A stretch of DNA of 53,350 bases from Actinomycetes bacterium (GCA_014190275.1 BJGE01000008.1:1-53350); one strand, 5' to 3'; positions 10,078-21,868 are shown, counted from the first letter of the stretch. Notes: generated by a model from the letters alone, not told the origin. A program made the numbers and translations.

Positions 10078-10386
10078 CTAAACCTCGCCGCGGCGCTCCC
10101 GCATCCGCCGGCGCCACGCTTCTTCGTCTAGACCTTTTAGAAACTTGGGATCATCATCGGGTGCCATCGGACCGCGGCGCCGGAATACCCCACCGTTGGT
10201 TGGGCGCGGGCGGCCCAGGAAGAACCACAAGATCCCGCCGATGATCGGGATGAGCACCACCAAGGCTAGCCAGAGCAGTTTCGGCAGGGTGCGGGCTTCT
10301 AGTCTTGGGGTGCGTAACACGTCAATGATGAATGAGATGTACAAAGCAACCAGAACTAACACCCCGAGAACTCGAAGCATGTGCAC
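10078..10386 (-). CDS. PLDc_N (cardiolipin synthase N-terminal) domain membrane protein
   Basis: Two predicted TM segments with LLWLALVVLIPIIGGILWFFLGRPR signature. Confidence 0.75.
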   Translation of the reverse strand: MHMLRVLGVLVLVALYISFIIDVLRTPRLEARTLPKLLWLALVVLIPIIGGILWFFLGRPRPTNGGVFRRRGPMAPDDDPKFLKGLDEEAWRRRMRERRGEV

Positions 10387-10508
10387 ACCTCCTGGCTCGT
10401 GCTCCCAATGGTTTACCGGTCATCTTGCCCCGTCACAATAACGCGTATGGGCGTTACCCGCTAAAGGTGGTTTGGCGTTGGCCCCACCAAGGGCCGTACG
10501 CTGGGCTA

Positions 10509-10832
10509 GTGAAGTCCTCAAGATGGGCAATTATTCGTTTCACCGTGCTGCGGGTGCTGCTGTTTGCCTTGGCTTGGCTGCTGCTCCAATTGACGACTCC
10601 ATTGCGCGGCCTAAGTGCCGCAGTAGTTGCTCTCCTGATTTCCGGGGTGATAAGCATCGTGGTACTGAATAAGCAGCGCGCCGCCATGGGTGTCACCGTG
10701 GCCGAATTTTTCGGCCGGATTAATTCGCGGATTGAAGCATCCACCCGAGCCGAAGACGAAGAGGACGACAATCGTCGGCTAAGCCAAGGCGATCAAGAGG
10801 CCAAGGCCGAGACCGTAGATAAGAACGAGTAG
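10509..10832 (+). CDS. DUF4229-like small membrane protein
   Basis: GTG start inside the longer ORF 10332..10832; two TM segments and charged tail; position next to menA is usual for this family. Converges on menA with a ~54-bp overlap. Confidence 0.6.
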   Translation: MKSSRWAIIRFTVLRVLLFALAWLLLQLTTPLRGLSAAVVALLISGVISIVVLNKQRAAMGVTVAEFFGRINSRIEASTRAEDEEDDNRRLSQGDQEAKAETVDKNE

Positions 10833-11648
10833 GCCGGTTTTTTTCAAGGCGGGAATGAGTGCGGTGCCTCCTGCGCCGCCCAGTACCAAGCGAATCGGCG
10901 CCATTACTAAGACTGCAAGTGCCAGCATTATGAGCCAGGATAAAAATGCGGCGACCAGAACAGTTGTTGTTGCAGCGGTTGCTATGCACGCAACATAAAG
11001 TAATCGGGTGCGATGATCCCCGAGCCTAACCGCCAACGTGTATTTACCAACTTCCTGATCACCGGGTAGGTCGCGCAGGTTATTTGTAATTAGCACTGCG
11101 CAGGCGAGCGCACCTACGCCGATGGATGCGGTGACCGCTGCGAGGGTAATGGTTTCGGACTGCACGTAGAAAGTACCTACAACAGGCACAACCCCGAAGA
11201 AGACGAGGACGAAAACCTCACCTAGTCCGTGGTATCCATATGGCTTCGGGCCACCTGTATAGAGCCAAGCCGCAGCGACACATGCTGCGCCAACAAGCAA
11301 GAGCCACCAAGCCAAGGTGGCGAGAACCAGCGCCAGCCCGGCAAGGCAGGCAGTGCCAAATGCGATGAAAGCAGCGAGGCGGACGGTCTGCGGGCGCGCC
11401 AACTGCTGGCCGACAAGACGAACCGGACCCACGCGCTTATTGTCAGTGCCGCGGATTCCGTCGCTGTAATCATTGGCGAAGTTAACGCCGACCTGCAGCG
11501 CTAATGCGACGACCAGGGCCAGCCCGGCGCGGTCAACTCTGAGGGAGTCCAGGTTGATGGCGAGGCCGGTGCCGACAACAACGGGAGCTATCGCCGCCGG
11601 CAAGGTGCGTGGACGCGAGCCCTCGACCCATTGTCCTAACGTTGCCAT
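10779..11648 (-). CDS. menA: 1,4-dihydroxy-2-naphthoate polyprenyltransferase
   Basis: NFANDYSDGIRGTDNKRVGPVRLVGQ prenyltransferase motif; NNLRDLPGDQEVGKYTLAVRLG second motif. Confidence 0.93.
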   Translation of the reverse strand: MATLGQWVEGSRPRTLPAAIAPVVVGTGLAINLDSLRVDRAGLALVVALALQVGVNFANDYSDGIRGTDNKRVGPVRLVGQQLARPQTVRLAAFIAFGTACLAGLALVLATLAWWLLLVGAACVAAAWLYTGGPKPYGYHGLGEVFVLVFFGVVPVVGTFYVQSETITLAAVTASIGVGALACAVLITNNLRDLPGDQEVGKYTLAVRLGDHRTRLLYVACIATAATTTVLVAAFLSWLIMLALAVLVMAPIRLVLGGAGGTALIPALKKTGLLVLIYGLGLGLLIALA

Positions 11649-12844
11649 GGCAGCCTTCCGGATTGCGTCGCGAGGGTAATTAGCCGCACTCGGTCTACCT
11701 TGCCATTCGGCAGCATCGGGAGCTCAGTTAGTGCAATAACATGACAAGGTACCGCCGCTGGCCCGAGTCGTTGTTGCACGTTGGTCTTTATGGCACCCTC
11801 GAGAGCCGGGCCCCCGGTGGTTTCGATCGCCGCTACCAATACCAGTTGGTCATCGGGCCCGGGAACACTAAAGACCACGACGTCAGCCACTTTGCCCATA
11901 TCAGCTATCACCTGCTCCACCGCGGTTACGGAGACATTGACACCGTTGATGATGATCGCGTCATCAGTACGACCAATTACTCTTACGAGGCCGGTGTCAT
12001 CGACGCTGCCGTGGTCACTTGTGATGAACCCATCCGCGGTGAAGGCAGTGCGCGATAATTCGGGGGCCAGCCGGTAGCCGGCAGCCAGCATGGGCCCGTT
12101 GATCACCAAGGTCCCGTAGGAGTCCGAAGAGATGTGCACTCTTACTCCGGGTAGGGGTTTACCATCAAAAACACAGCCACCTGATGTCTCGGTCATGCCG
12201 TACGAAGTGATCAAGCTCACCCGATGCTGCACAGCGAGTGCCCGGGTGCGAGCGGCAAGGGGTCCGGCACCGACCAAGATCAACGCGCACGCCTGTAGCG
12301 CTGCGATGCCGAGGTCATCGGCGAGTAGGCGGCGGAGCTGGGCGGTCACGAGGGAAACATGAATCTGGCCGCCACTTGCTCGCTCGACCGCGTCGGCAAA
12401 AACTGCTGGGGTGAAGGGCTGGGCGCCACCCAAACTGGCTACCGCAATTGGGTCATTGCCACTGGCGATGGCTCGAACCGCGACATTTAAGCCACCCATG
12501 GAATGCAGGGGCAAGGCGGCTATCCACTGGGCGCGCGGACCGTTGATGGCACCGTCAAGGGCGGTGAGGCCGGCCCCGGTCAGCAGCACGCCTTTTGGCA
12601 TCCCCATAGAGCCCGAGGTGGCAATTACCACTGCAACATCCTCGGATTCAAGCGGCTGGCCGGGGTCATCAGGGCGGGTGGCGCTGCGTAGGCGATCGAC
12701 GTAGTCCGGTGAGATGGTGGCGGTGACCGCGGGGAGCGGGGCAATAGCCGGCCCGGCGCCGGTAATGGCTAGGCGTAGTGGGTCCAGTAATGCCGCTAGG
12801 CCGGCGGGGCCGGGTGGCACTAGAACCGAAGTGAGTGGACGCAT
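11636..12844 (-). CDS. menE: o-succinylbenzoate-CoA ligase (AMP-binding)
   Basis: [49 protein letters not shown]; adjacent to menA/menB. ATG at 12844 preferred; the ORF extends to 12883. Confidence 0.88.
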   Translation of the reverse strand: MRPLTSVLVPPGPAGLAALLDPLRLAITGAGPAIAPLPAVTATISPDYVDRLRSATRPDDPGQPLESEDVAVVIATSGSMGMPKGVLLTGAGLTALDGAINGPRAQWIAALPLHSMGGLNVAVRAIASGNDPIAVASLGGAQPFTPAVFADAVERASGGQIHVSLVTAQLRRLLADDLGIAALQACALILVGAGPLAARTRALAVQHRVSLITSYGMTETSGGCVFDGKPLPGVRVHISSDSYGTLVINGPMLAAGYRLAPELSRTAFTADGFITSDHGSVDDTGLVRVIGRTDDAIIINGVNVSVTAVEQVIADMGKVADVVVFSVPGPDDQLVLVAAIETTGGPALEGAIKTNVQQRLGPAAVPCHVIALTELPMLPNGKVDRVRLITLATQSGRLPWQR

Positions 12845-12881
12845 CGCTCCGAGCGTAGGACGTCGCGATAGCGTTCCCGAC

Positions 12882-13814
12882 ATGGATACCCGTACCCGAT
12901 ACCTATTGCCGCCGGTGGTACCCGCTGGGTCACCAGCTTTGACCGACCCCGCTTATTCGTCGATCACCCCCGGCTGTCAGTGGCGTCAGATCGGGGAGTA
13001 TCAGGACATCCGCCTTGAAGTTTCAGTCGGTGCGGACGTAGGCATCGTGAAAATAACCATAAATAGGCCAGAGAAGCGCAACGCATTCAGGCCACCGACA
13101 CTATTTGAATTAAGTGATGCCCTGAATTACGCGCGCGATGACGACTCCATAGGCGTCATTATCTTGACCGGGCAGGGCGACTGGGCATTTTGTTCCGGCG
13201 GTGACCAAGTTATCCGGGGTAACGACGGCTACCTCGGTGATGATGAAGTTGCTAAACGCGGGATTGGTCGACTAAATGTCCTGGACCTGCAGGTCCAGAT
13301 TCGCCGCACGCCGAAACCGGTAATTGCAATGGTGGCGGGCTATGCCATCGGTGGTGGGCATGTGCTTCATGTTGTTTGTGACTTGACCATCGCCTCGGAT
13401 AACGCGCGTTTTGGCCAGACCGGCCCGAAAGTGGGGTCCTTTGATGGTGGCTATGGTTCTGGATTACTCGCGGCCACCATCGGGCAAAAGCGCTCGCGAG
13501 AAGTCTGGTACACCTGCCGGCAGTACGGTGCCGAGCAAGCGTACGACTGGGGCCTGGTTAATTCCGTCGTGCCGATCGCTGATCTTGAAATCGAAACTGT
13601 GGCTTGGGCACGTCAGATGCTTGACATGTCCCCGCTGGCCCTGCGCATGCTTAAGGCATCGCACAATGCGGCCGACGACGGCCTCGCCGGAGTACAACAA
13701 CTTGCCGGTGATGCAACCTTGTTGTTCTACATGACAGCGGAGGCCCAAGAGGGTCGCGATGCGTACAAAGAAAAGCGTGAGCCCGACTTCCGCCAATTCC
13801 CCAAGCGCCCTTAA
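12882..13814 (+). CDS. menB: 1,4-dihydroxy-2-naphthoyl-CoA synthase
   Basis: Crotonase fold: [42 protein letters not shown]-terminus [13 protein letters not shown] typical of MenB. ATG at 12882 is the in-frame start. Confidence 0.94.
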   Translation: MDTRTRYLLPPVVPAGSPALTDPAYSSITPGCQWRQIGEYQDIRLEVSVGADVGIVKITINRPEKRNAFRPPTLFELSDALNYARDDDSIGVIILTGQGDWAFCSGGDQVIRGNDGYLGDDEVAKRGIGRLNVLDLQVQIRRTPKPVIAMVAGYAIGGGHVLHVVCDLTIASDNARFGQTGPKVGSFDGGYGSGLLAATIGQKRSREVWYTCRQYGAEQAYDWGLVNSVVPIADLEIETVAWARQMLDMSPLALRMLKASHNAADDGLAGVQQLAGDATLLFYMTAEAQEGRDAYKEKREPDFRQFPKRP

Positions 13815-13820
13815 CCCCGC

Positions 13821-14843
13821 ATGCCCGATCAGCAATTGCAGGCTCTGCTCGAAACGGCGGTGGTATTCGGGTTGCCTATGAAACGCGCATTTCGTGGTGT
13901 AATGATGCGCGAGGGTGTATTGATAAAAGGCCCCTCGGGGTGGGGTGAATTCGCACCATTTGATGACTACACCGACACCGCGGCGTCCCGGTGGCTTGAC
14001 TGTGCCATCGAATCAGCATTTGGCACTTGGCCGGAGCCCAAACGGGAAATGGTGCTTGTCAACGCGATCATCCCCGGGGTGGGCTCAGCAGAGGCGGCGG
14101 CTTTAACTCGCTCGGCGGTCCTCGATAACGGGTGTCATTGCATCAAAATAAAAGTCGGTGGCACCTTGGCCGATGACGAAGCTCGGGTTGCGGCGGTACG
14201 CGATGTACTAGATACCGCGTTGGGTCGCGGTGTTGGGTCAATCCGAATCGACGCTAACGCAGGTTGGTCGGTAGCCGAAGCGGTGAAGGCACTAAGGCGA
14301 CTTGGTGAATATGGACTTGAATATGTCGAACAGCCGTGTGCGGATTTGGCCGATGTCCGGCAGGTGCGAGGCCAGGTGTCGGTACCCATCGCACTCGATG
14401 AAGCGATAAGAGGTGCGGTTGACCCGGCGGCACTGGATCTGCGGGGTTTCGCCGACATCGCAATCATCAAAGTGGCACCACTTGGTGGGGTGCGGGCCAG
14501 CCTCCGGCTGGTCGAGCAACTGGCGATGCCGGTAGTCATCAGTGGATCACTTGACTCATCTGTCGGCCTAGCGGCTGCTACCGCATTGGCTGGAGCCCTT
14601 GGCACCACAAGTGCTTGTGGCCTGGGCACGGGAACCTTGCTTGCTGCCGACCTAGTTGAACAGCCGGTGGTGCCGGTGGGCGGAATGATCAAAGTTGAGC
14701 GGGTTGCCCCGGAGCTGGGGGCACTGATGAGGGCGCGTGATCATATTTCCTGCGATCGCGCAATTTGGTGGCGTGCCCGCTTGGCTGCGGCCTGGTACGC
14801 CGGTTCGAGTAAGCGCACCGGGCCGCTTATCGGCAGTTTGTGA
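13821..14843 (+). CDS. menC: o-succinylbenzoate synthase
   Basis: Enolase-superfamily: IKIKVGG, IRIDANAGWSVAEAV, LEYVEQPC, ALDEAIRG; between menB and menD. Confidence 0.88.
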   Translation: MPDQQLQALLETAVVFGLPMKRAFRGVMMREGVLIKGPSGWGEFAPFDDYTDTAASRWLDCAIESAFGTWPEPKREMVLVNAIIPGVGSAEAAALTRSAVLDNGCHCIKIKVGGTLADDEARVAAVRDVLDTALGRGVGSIRIDANAGWSVAEAVKALRRLGEYGLEYVEQPCADLADVRQVRGQVSVPIALDEAIRGAVDPAALDLRGFADIAIIKVAPLGGVRASLRLVEQLAMPVVISGSLDSSVGLAAATALAGALGTTSACGLGTGTLLAADLVEQPVVPVGGMIKVERVAPELGALMRARDHISCDRAIWWRARLAAAWYAGSSKRTGPLIGSL

Positions 14844-14885
14844 CCTGTTCCGCGGTGAGTGCACTTGGCATGAAAGGCTGACCCA

Positions 14886-16664
14886 ATGAATGCATCGACG
14901 GTTCAAGCGAGAGTCTTCGTCGATGAGTTGATCAGGTGCGGCATCACGGATTATGTGCTTGCCCCCGGTTCGCGCTCTGCCCCGTTGGCTTTTGCGCTCG
15001 CGGCCGCGGAGCAGCGCGGTGAAATCGTCCTGCATGTGCGCCTGGACGAACGAAGTGCCGGCTACCTGGCACTCGGCCTGGGCAAAGTCTCCGGAGTGCC
15101 GGCGGTGGTTGTTACCACTTCGGGCACGGCTGCGGTCAATTTGCATCCGGCGGTTGTCGAGGCGGATGAGTCGAATATCCCGCTAATTGCATTGACCGCC
15201 GATCGGCCGCCGCTGTTGCGCGGCGTCGGAGCCAATCAAAGTATTGCGCAGAGCGATGTTTATGGCGGGTCAGTCCGGCTTGCGATAGATCTGGGAGTTG
15301 GCGTTGATCCAGCCAAAGATGTGCGCTACTGGCGGTCCAGCGTCTCGCGGGTGGTAGCCGCAGCCACGGACGCATGGCGACCGGGGCCGGTCCACGTGAA
15401 CATGCCATTTGCCGATCCGCTTGTCCCTGATTTGATAGATGACGATACCCCGGTCACCGCACTCGGTGGCCGTAACGATGGGCGGGCTAACGGGCGCCCC
15501 TGGACAGCTGATGCTCGATTTGTGGCGGGGATGAGTACCCCACTTGATGACGTAATCGGTGTCATCTTGGAAGACAATGAAGTGCCAGCGCGCGGAATTA
15601 TCTTTGTCGGTGATCACTGCGATTCTGAATCCATGGGTTTAATAGATGATCTCGGTGATGCACTCGGCTGGCCGATTATCGGCGAGCCAAGCGGAAATGT
15701 GTCGGATTGTGATACTTCACTTTCACACGGTGCATTGATAGTTGCCGATGCGGACTTTGTCGCCACCCATTTACCGGACGTGGTCCTCACGGTGGGGCGC
15801 GTTGGCCTGAGCCGCGCGGTATTGCGCATGATCGCAAATGCGCCGTTGCATATTGCAGTTGATCCGCAGCCGAATTGGAGCGACCCCACTCGATCGGCGG
15901 ACATAGTTATTGCGGGAGTGCCCTTACCACCAGAGAATGCAGCGGTCTACCCCCAGTGGCTGGAGGCATGGCAGGGGGCCGATGTCCTTGCCGCCGCAGC
16001 GGTCGAAACCGTGCTAGCCGCCACCGGTGAGCAACTGACCGGTATGCAGATTGCGCGGGTTACCTGCAGCGCGGTTCCCGCCGGTGGCATGTTGTTCCTC
16101 GGGGCATCATCGCAGGTGCGGCATGTATTTAACCTGGCATCATCTTTTGTTAGCGAAGCAATAGTCATGGGCAATCGCGGCACTTCAGGGATAGATGGTG
16201 CTATCTCCTCGGCTTGGGGGGCCGCATTGTCCATGCAGCGCGGTGATGATGCGGACAATCCGACTTGGGCGATTGCCCTAGTTGGAGATCAGACTTTTCT
16301 GTATGACACCAACGCCTTGCTGGTGCCCGCCGGTGAGCCCCGACCGAATTTAGTGATTGTGGTCGCTGACAACGACGGTGGCGGAATCTTCTCGCAACTC
16401 GAGCAAGGCGAACCGCGCTTCATCGACTCATTCGATCGGGTATTTGCGGTGCCTTTGGGTGCTGATATCGGAGCGATTGCTGCGGCGCTGCAGGTGCCAA
16501 CACAGGTGGTGGAAACCGCCGCCGATCTCGAGCGGGCATTGGCGGGTGCGATCACCGCTGGTGGAGTGCAAGTGGTGGTTGCTCGTACCTGTTCTCGAAG
16601 CGCTGAAGCCACCGCTTGGCAGGCCCTGCGCGATGCAGTCCGTGCAGCTTTGGGTTCCGCGTAG
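14886..16664 (+). CDS. menD: 2-succinyl-5-enolpyruvyl-6-hydroxy-3-cyclohexene-1-carboxylate synthase
   Basis: ThDP enzyme: APGSRSAPLAFALA, VVTTSGTAAVNLHPAVVEA, NRGTSGIDGAISSAWG, VVADNDGGGIFSQLEQ. Confidence 0.95.
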   Translation: MNASTVQARVFVDELIRCGITDYVLAPGSRSAPLAFALAAAEQRGEIVLHVRLDERSAGYLALGLGKVSGVPAVVVTTSGTAAVNLHPAVVEADESNIPLIALTADRPPLLRGVGANQSIAQSDVYGGSVRLAIDLGVGVDPAKDVRYWRSSVSRVVAAATDAWRPGPVHVNMPFADPLVPDLIDDDTPVTALGGRNDGRANGRPWTADARFVAGMSTPLDDVIGVILEDNEVPARGIIFVGDHCDSESMGLIDDLGDALGWPIIGEPSGNVSDCDTSLSHGALIVADADFVATHLPDVVLTVGRVGLSRAVLRMIANAPLHIAVDPQPNWSDPTRSADIVIAGVPLPPENAAVYPQWLEAWQGADVLAAAAVETVLAATGEQLTGMQIARVTCSAVPAGGMLFLGASSQVRHVFNLASSFVSEAIVMGNRGTSGIDGAISSAWGAALSMQRGDDADNPTWAIALVGDQTFLYDTNALLVPAGEPRPNLVIVVADNDGGGIFSQLEQGEPRFIDSFDRVFAVPLGADIGAIAAALQVPTQVVETAADLERALAGAITAGGVQVVVARTCSRSAEATAWQALRDAVRAALGSA

Positions 16665-16715
16665 CCGATTAAGGGTGAGAGCGAACGGCCCACGTGTTAG
16701 CGGCAGATTCAACTG

Positions 16716-17987
16716 CTAGAAAGCCTCTAGCGCATCCCGGATCGGCACCAGTTTCGCTGCCGCCTCGGCTAATTCAGTTTCTGGATGCGATCCGGCAACG
16801 ATGCCGCAGCCGGCAAATGCGCGCACTGTTTGGCTCGCACTATCAATTTCAGCACAGCGAAGGGCAATTCCGAACTCACCATCGCCTTGGGCATCAAACC
16901 ATCCCACCGGGCCGGCATATCGACCGCGATCCATGCCCTCCAGTTCGCGGATAACCGCCAGGGCGCGCTCGGTTGGGGTACCGCAAACGGCTGCTGTTGG
17001 GTGCAGTGATGCTGCCAGTGCTAGCACGGATGCGGCGTCCGCCAGACGTCCGGTGATATCCGTGGCTAGATGTTGAACATTTGCGAGTGCAAGCACGTGC
17101 GGCCTCTCTGGCACCGTCAAGTCTGTGCAATGTGCTGCTAGTGCTCGTGCAACTGAATGAACCGCATATTCATGCTCTTCAAGGTCCTTGCCACTGCCGA
17201 GAAGCGCCGAGGCCAAGCTCGCATCCGCGGTTGCATCGCCTTGGCGGCGAACGGTGCCAGCAAGTACCCGACTAGTAACGAGGTCACCGGTGCGGCGCAC
17301 GAGTAACTCAGGAGTGGCTCCGATCAAGCCTGCGACACTAAATGTCCAGCAGGAGGGGTACCTCTGGGCAAGATTCAACAGGAGATGTCGCATATCAAGG
17401 GCACCATCGACATGTGCCACTACATCGCGCGCCAAGACCACTTTGTCGAGTTCGCCAGCATTAATGCGCCTGATGGCTTCGGCCACCGCACCTTGCCATT
17501 CGGGGGCGGTAAGTGACCCTTCCGCCCAGCGCACCGCGGCTGGCTTGGCTGGTGCGGACACTGGTCGGACCGCCTTGCGGGGATCATGATCCGGGTCCAC
17601 CACGGTGACCCAGGCCTGGCCGCCGCGACGGCCGATAATGACTTTCGGGACCGTGATGATCGAGGTACCCGGGGTCGGGTCGAAGGCAAATGATGCGAAT
17701 GCAACCGGGCCGGTGCCGGGTACATCCACGGTGTCGTCAATCACTTTCTCAGCGCACCATTTAGACCACCAGCGCTGAGCCCGGCTAAAACGTTCGGGCC
17801 CGCTGACCTCGAGTTGGGCAGCCACACCCCAACCAACTAGACCTTCACCGCCGCGTACCCAAGCCACCGGATCGGCAACTGGCAGCCGCGCCAAGAGGGC
17901 CTGGGGGTCCGGGATTGGTCGGGTCTGCACGATGATTCGGGCAGGTTCTGGGGTGGCGCCCAAGCGAGACAAGGCTTTGTTAACCAC
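16716..17987 (-). CDS. menF: Isochorismate synthase
   Basis: Chorismate-binding family: INAGELDKVVLARDV, LAGTVRRQGDA, HPTAAVCGTPTERAL, GRYAGPVGWFDAQGDGEFGIALRCAEI. Confidence 0.93.
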   Translation of the reverse strand: MVNKALSRLGATPEPARIIVQTRPIPDPQALLARLPVADPVAWVRGGEGLVGWGVAAQLEVSGPERFSRAQRWWSKWCAEKVIDDTVDVPGTGPVAFASFAFDPTPGTSIITVPKVIIGRRGGQAWVTVVDPDHDPRKAVRPVSAPAKPAAVRWAEGSLTAPEWQGAVAEAIRRINAGELDKVVLARDVVAHVDGALDMRHLLLNLAQRYPSCWTFSVAGLIGATPELLVRRTGDLVTSRVLAGTVRRQGDATADASLASALLGSGKDLEEHEYAVHSVARALAAHCTDLTVPERPHVLALANVQHLATDITGRLADAASVLALAASLHPTAAVCGTPTERALAVIRELEGMDRGRYAGPVGWFDAQGDGEFGIALRCAEIDSASQTVRAFAGCGIVAGSHPETELAEAAAKLVPIRDALEAF

Positions 17988-18047
17988 CCCGATAGTTTAG
18001 ATGCCCACGGTACTTAAGGCAGCACGAGTGTCTGGAAGGATAGGGGT

Positions 18048-18758
18048 GTGACGCGCGCTGATCTGACCAAAGCCCCCATCGATGTCGCCGCCATGTTTGA
18101 TGGGGTCGCAGAACGTTATGACCTAACCAACGATGTGCTGGCGCTGGGCCAAACCCGGCGCTGGCGCAAGGCCGTGTTGGCCGCCGTGGCTCCGCTACCC
18201 GGGGAGCGGATTTTGGATCTGGCCGCCGGCACCGGCACCTCGAGTTTGCCATTTGCCGAGCTGGGGGCCGACGTCTTCCCCACCGATTTCTCACTGGGCA
18301 TGCTCAAGGTAGGCCGCGAGCGGTTACCGCAATTGCCATTTGTGGCCGGTGATGGTCTAGCCCTGCCCTATCGCGATGGGGTGTTTGACGCGGCCACCAT
18401 CTCATTTGGGCTGAGAAATTTGGCCGACCTGGCCGCCGGCTTGACGGAGTTAAGGCGCGTGGTGCGACCCGGTGGCCGGCTGGTCAGCTGCGAGTTTTCG
18501 CAGCCAACCTGGGCCCCATTTCGCACCGTGTACACCGAGTATCTGATGAAAGCCTTGCCAGCGGTGGCAACTAGGGTCGCGAGTAATCCGGAAGCCTACG
18601 TATACCTAGCCGAGTCGATCCGGGCTTGGCCCGACCAGCGGGAGTTAGCGGCGCACCTGCAAGCTGCGGGCTGGGCCCGGGTGCAGTGGCGCAACCTAAC
18701 GGGTGGGATCGTGGCCCTGCACCGAGGGGTTAACCCGGGGCCGGATGCCACTGCGTGA
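18048..18758 (+). CDS. menG: Demethylmenaquinone methyltransferase
   Basis: UbiE/MenG family: [62 protein letters not shown] start. Confidence 0.93.
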   Translation: MTRADLTKAPIDVAAMFDGVAERYDLTNDVLALGQTRRWRKAVLAAVAPLPGERILDLAAGTGTSSLPFAELGADVFPTDFSLGMLKVGRERLPQLPFVAGDGLALPYRDGVFDAATISFGLRNLADLAAGLTELRRVVRPGGRLVSCEFSQPTWAPFRTVYTEYLMKALPAVATRVASNPEAYVYLAESIRAWPDQRELAAHLQAAGWARVQWRNLTGGIVALHRGVNPGPDATA

Positions 18759-18788
18759 GTATGGGCTGCCGCACTATACTTGGGGAGA

Positions 18789-18806
18789 TCGTGAAGGCTT
18801 TCACAA
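18789..18806. promoter_or_regulatory. Predicted Rex operator in the nuoA promoter region
   Basis: TCGTGAAGGCTTTCACAA matches the Rex consensus TTGTGAANNNNTTCACAA except one position; 9 bp downstream of a -10-like TATACT (18775..18780), upstream of nuoA. Confidence 0.8.
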
Positions 18807-18905
18807 GAGCGCAAAGTTGATGGTATCTCGCGGTCACGGGCACCGGGTAGCACAACTCAGTATTGATGAATCCAGTCGGCAGCTGCAAGGAGTGATGGAA
18901 CTGCG

Positions 18906-19265
18906 GTGAACGTCTACACGCCGATTTTGATCCTTGGCATCCTTGCTTTCGCATTTGCGGTTTTTTCGGTTGGCATTGCGACGTTCACCGGTCCGAAGCG
19001 TTACAACAGAGCTAAGTACGACGCGTACGAGTGTGGCATTGAGCCGACACCGCAGCCGGTGGGTGGTGGCCGCTTTCCGGTTAAGTACTACCTAACGGCA
19101 ATGTTGTTTATTGTTTTTGACATTGAAATTGTTTTTCTCTACCCGTGGGCTGTCGCATTTGATCGCCTAGCGGTATTTGGTTTAATTGAAATGCTGGTAT
19201 TTATCGCCACTGTCCTCGTTGTTTACGCCTACGTCTGGCGTCGACGTGGACTCGAGTGGGACTGA
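18906..19265 (+). CDS. nuoA: NADH-quinone oxidoreductase subunit A
   Basis: [53 protein letters not shown]. Confidence 0.97.
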   Translation: MNVYTPILILGILAFAFAVFSVGIATFTGPKRYNRAKYDAYECGIEPTPQPVGGGRFPVKYYLTAMLFIVFDIEIVFLYPWAVAFDRLAVFGLIEMLVFIATVLVVYAYVWRRRGLEWD

Positions 19266-19275
19266 CGGGAAAATA

Positions 19276-19830
19276 ATGGGACTTGAAGAAGCTCTACCAT
19301 CGGGTGTCCTACTAACAACGGTTGAGAAGGTTGCGGGATACGCGCGTAAAGGTTCGCTTTGGCCGGCAACTTTTGGGCTTGCCTGCTGCGCTATTGAGAT
19401 GATGGCGGTTGGGAGCGCTCGCTATGACCTAGCGCGATTCGGCATGGAGGTCTTTCGAGCCTCACCGCGACAAGCGGACCTCATGATCGTCGCGGGCCGA
19501 GTGAGTCAAAAGATGGCGCCCGTGCTGCGTCAGGTCTACGATCAAATGCCCGGCCCAAAATGGGTGTTAGCGATGGGTGTTTGCGCATCGAGCGGTGGGA
19601 TGTTCAACAACTACGCGATTGTGCAAGGTGTTGACCACGTGGTTCCGGTGGATATTTACCTACCCGGTTGCCCGCCGCGCCCGGAGATGTTAATCGATGC
19701 GATTTTGAAACTGCATGACCAAATCCAAGATATGAAATTAGGTGTTAATCGAAAGACCCAAATTATCGCCTTGGAATCGGCGGCACTCCAGGCCCCAACA
19801 ACCTTGGAGATGAAGGGGCTGCTGCGATGA
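19276..19830 (+). CDS. nuoB: NADH-quinone oxidoreductase subunit B
   Basis: [60 protein letters not shown] at 19276 in-frame within the longer ORF. Confidence 0.97.
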   Translation: MGLEEALPSGVLLTTVEKVAGYARKGSLWPATFGLACCAIEMMAVGSARYDLARFGMEVFRASPRQADLMIVAGRVSQKMAPVLRQVYDQMPGPKWVLAMGVCASSGGMFNNYAIVQGVDHVVPVDIYLPGCPPRPEMLIDAILKLHDQIQDMKLGVNRKTQIIALESAALQAPTTLEMKGLLR

Positions 19831-20531
19831 CCAGCAACCCGCTCCCGGTGGTGCCCGCAGGTGCCAGACAGATTGACGTCATCGACGTTCAGCATGGGGC
19901 ATTTGGAATCCACGGTTCTGGCGATACCAGCGGATTTGGCGGGTTGATCGACCCTCGGGTGCTCCCAGCACCCAGTTTGCCGCCGTTTGGCGGCTGGTTT
20001 GATGAATTGGCCGAAGAGCTGGAGCTCTCGCTGACCGCCCGCGGTATCCCGATGGCAAGCGCGGTCGAAAAAGTGGTGGTAGATCGTGGTGAGATCACCT
20101 TCTTTGTTCGGCGTGAGCTACTACTCGCGTTCGCGACCACCTTGCGCGATGAGCCCGGTCTTCGCTTTGAGTTCTGCAGCGGTGTCAATGGAGTCCACTA
20201 CCCAAATGACCTGGGCCGCGAACTGCATGCTGTCTATCATCTTTTCTCGATCACCCACAATCGCCGGATCCGGCTCGAAGTCGCCGCACCTGATGCCGAT
20301 CCGCACCTCCCGTCCTTGGTTGCCATTTATCCAACCAATGACTGGCATGAGCGCGAGACATGGGATTTCTTCGGAATCATTTTTGACGGACATCCGGCCT
20401 TGACCCGAATTGAAATGCCTGATGACTGGCCGGGGCACCCGCAGCGCAAGGACTACCCGCTCGGTGGCATCCCGGTTGAATACAAGGGCGCTACCATCCC
20501 GCCGCCGGATCAGCGGAGGGCTTACAACTGA
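19827..20531 (+). CDS. nuoC: NADH-quinone oxidoreductase subunit C
   Basis: [45 protein letters not shown]. Confidence 0.96.
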   Translation: MTSNPLPVVPAGARQIDVIDVQHGAFGIHGSGDTSGFGGLIDPRVLPAPSLPPFGGWFDELAEELELSLTARGIPMASAVEKVVVDRGEITFFVRRELLLAFATTLRDEPGLRFEFCSGVNGVHYPNDLGRELHAVYHLFSITHNRRIRLEVAAPDADPHLPSLVAIYPTNDWHERETWDFFGIIFDGHPALTRIEMPDDWPGHPQRKDYPLGGIPVEYKGATIPPPDQRRAYN

Positions 20532-21868
20532 TGTCGACCGATCACTTGACCGACCCTTATGCCAGCTCCTATGAAACCGGCGACGAGACCATCTATAACG
20601 TATCGGGCGGCGACTGGGACACCATCACCGCGGCGCCGGATGGCGAGAAGGAACGCATCGTTGTCAACATGGGTCCGCAGCACCCGTCAACCCACGGCGT
20701 GCTGCGCTTAATTGTCGAACTTGAGGGTGAGACCGTAACCCAAGCCAGGTGCGGTATCGGTTACCTGCATACCGGCATTGAAAAGAACATGGAATTTAGG
20801 TCCTGGGTGCAGGGAGTTACGTTTGTTACCAGAATGGACTATCTAGCACCGTTCTTCAATGAGACGGTCTACTGTCTTGCGGTTGAGAAACTGCTTGGGG
20901 TCACCGATCAAATCCCAGAGCGAGCTAGTGCCATTCGGGTTCTAATGATGGAATTGAACAGGATCTCCTCGCATCTGGTAGCGCTGGCCACCGGCGGCAT
21001 GGAGCTGGGTGCTCTCACCGCGATGATCTTTGGCTTCCGCGAGCGTGAACTGATCCTTGATGTATTCGAAATGGTTACCGGCTTGCGCATGAACAGCGCC
21101 TATATTCGACCTGGTGGTGTTGCGCAGGACTTACCGGCCGATGGGGTTGCGAAAATCCGTGAGATGCTGCCGCTACTGCGAAAGCGATTAAAGGACACCA
21201 CCGATCTATTGGTTGATAATTCAATCTGGATGGGCCGCACTTCGGGGATTGGTTACCTCGATCTCACGGGCTGCATGGCGCTTGGAGTTTCGGGGCCGGT
21301 ACTTCGTGCCACCGGCCTACCCCACGACCTACGAAAGAGCCAGCCATATTGCGGTTACGAAACATATGAGTTCGATGTTGTCACCGAAACCACCTGCGAT
21401 GCTTACGGTCGTTTCTTGATCCGTGTGGGAGAGATGCAACAGTCCATTCGCATCGTGGAACAAGCACTTGATCGGCTCGAGAAGCCGGGTCCGGTGATGA
21501 TCGCTGATAAGCGGATCGCTTGGCCGGCGCAATTGGCCATCGGTGCGGATGGTCAGGGTAATTCAACAGACCATATTCGTGAAATAATGGCCGAGTCGAT
21601 GGAAGCTCTAATCCACCATTTCAAACTGGTCACCGAAGGTTTCAAAGTTCCGGTCGGTCAGGTGTACACGGCAATCGAATCGCCGCGTGGCGAGCTTGGC
21701 TGCCATCTTGTTAGCGCGGGTGGCACCCGGCCGTATCGGGCGCATTTTCGTGATCCGTCATTTACCAACCTGCAGTCTGTGGCAGCGATGAGTGAGGGTG
21801 GGCAGGTGGCAGACCTAATTGCCGCGGTCGCCAGCATCGATCCTGTCATGGGCGGGGTCGACCGGTAG
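20531..21868 (+). CDS. nuoD: NADH-quinone oxidoreductase subunit D
   Basis: [58 protein letters not shown]. Confidence 0.97.
   Translation: MSTDHLTDPYASSYETGDETIYNVSGGDWDTITAAPDGEKERIVVNMGPQHPSTHGVLRLIVELEGETVTQARCGIGYLHTGIEKNMEFRSWVQGVTFVTRMDYLAPFFNETVYCLAVEKLLGVTDQIPERASAIRVLMMELNRISSHLVALATGGMELGALTAMIFGFRERELILDVFEMVTGLRMNSAYIRPGGVAQDLPADGVAKIREMLPLLRKRLKDTTDLLVDNSIWMGRTSGIGYLDLTGCMALGVSGPVLRATGLPHDLRKSQPYCGYETYEFDVVTETTCDAYGRFLIRVGEMQQSIRIVEQALDRLEKPGPVMIADKRIAWPAQLAIGADGQGNSTDHIREIMAESMEALIHHFKLVTEGFKVPVGQVYTAIESPRGELGCHLVSAGGTRPYRAHFRDPSFTNLQSVAAMSEGGQVADLIAAVASIDPVMGGVDR

Noticed and set aside
12714-12881. 56-residue N-terminal extension of MenB
   Set aside because: Overlaps menE antisense and has low-complexity residues; ATG at 12882 gives a normal MenB N-terminus.
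14652-15146. Antisense 164-aa ORF spanning the menC/menD junction
   Set aside because: No family signature and fully overlaps confident coding sequence.
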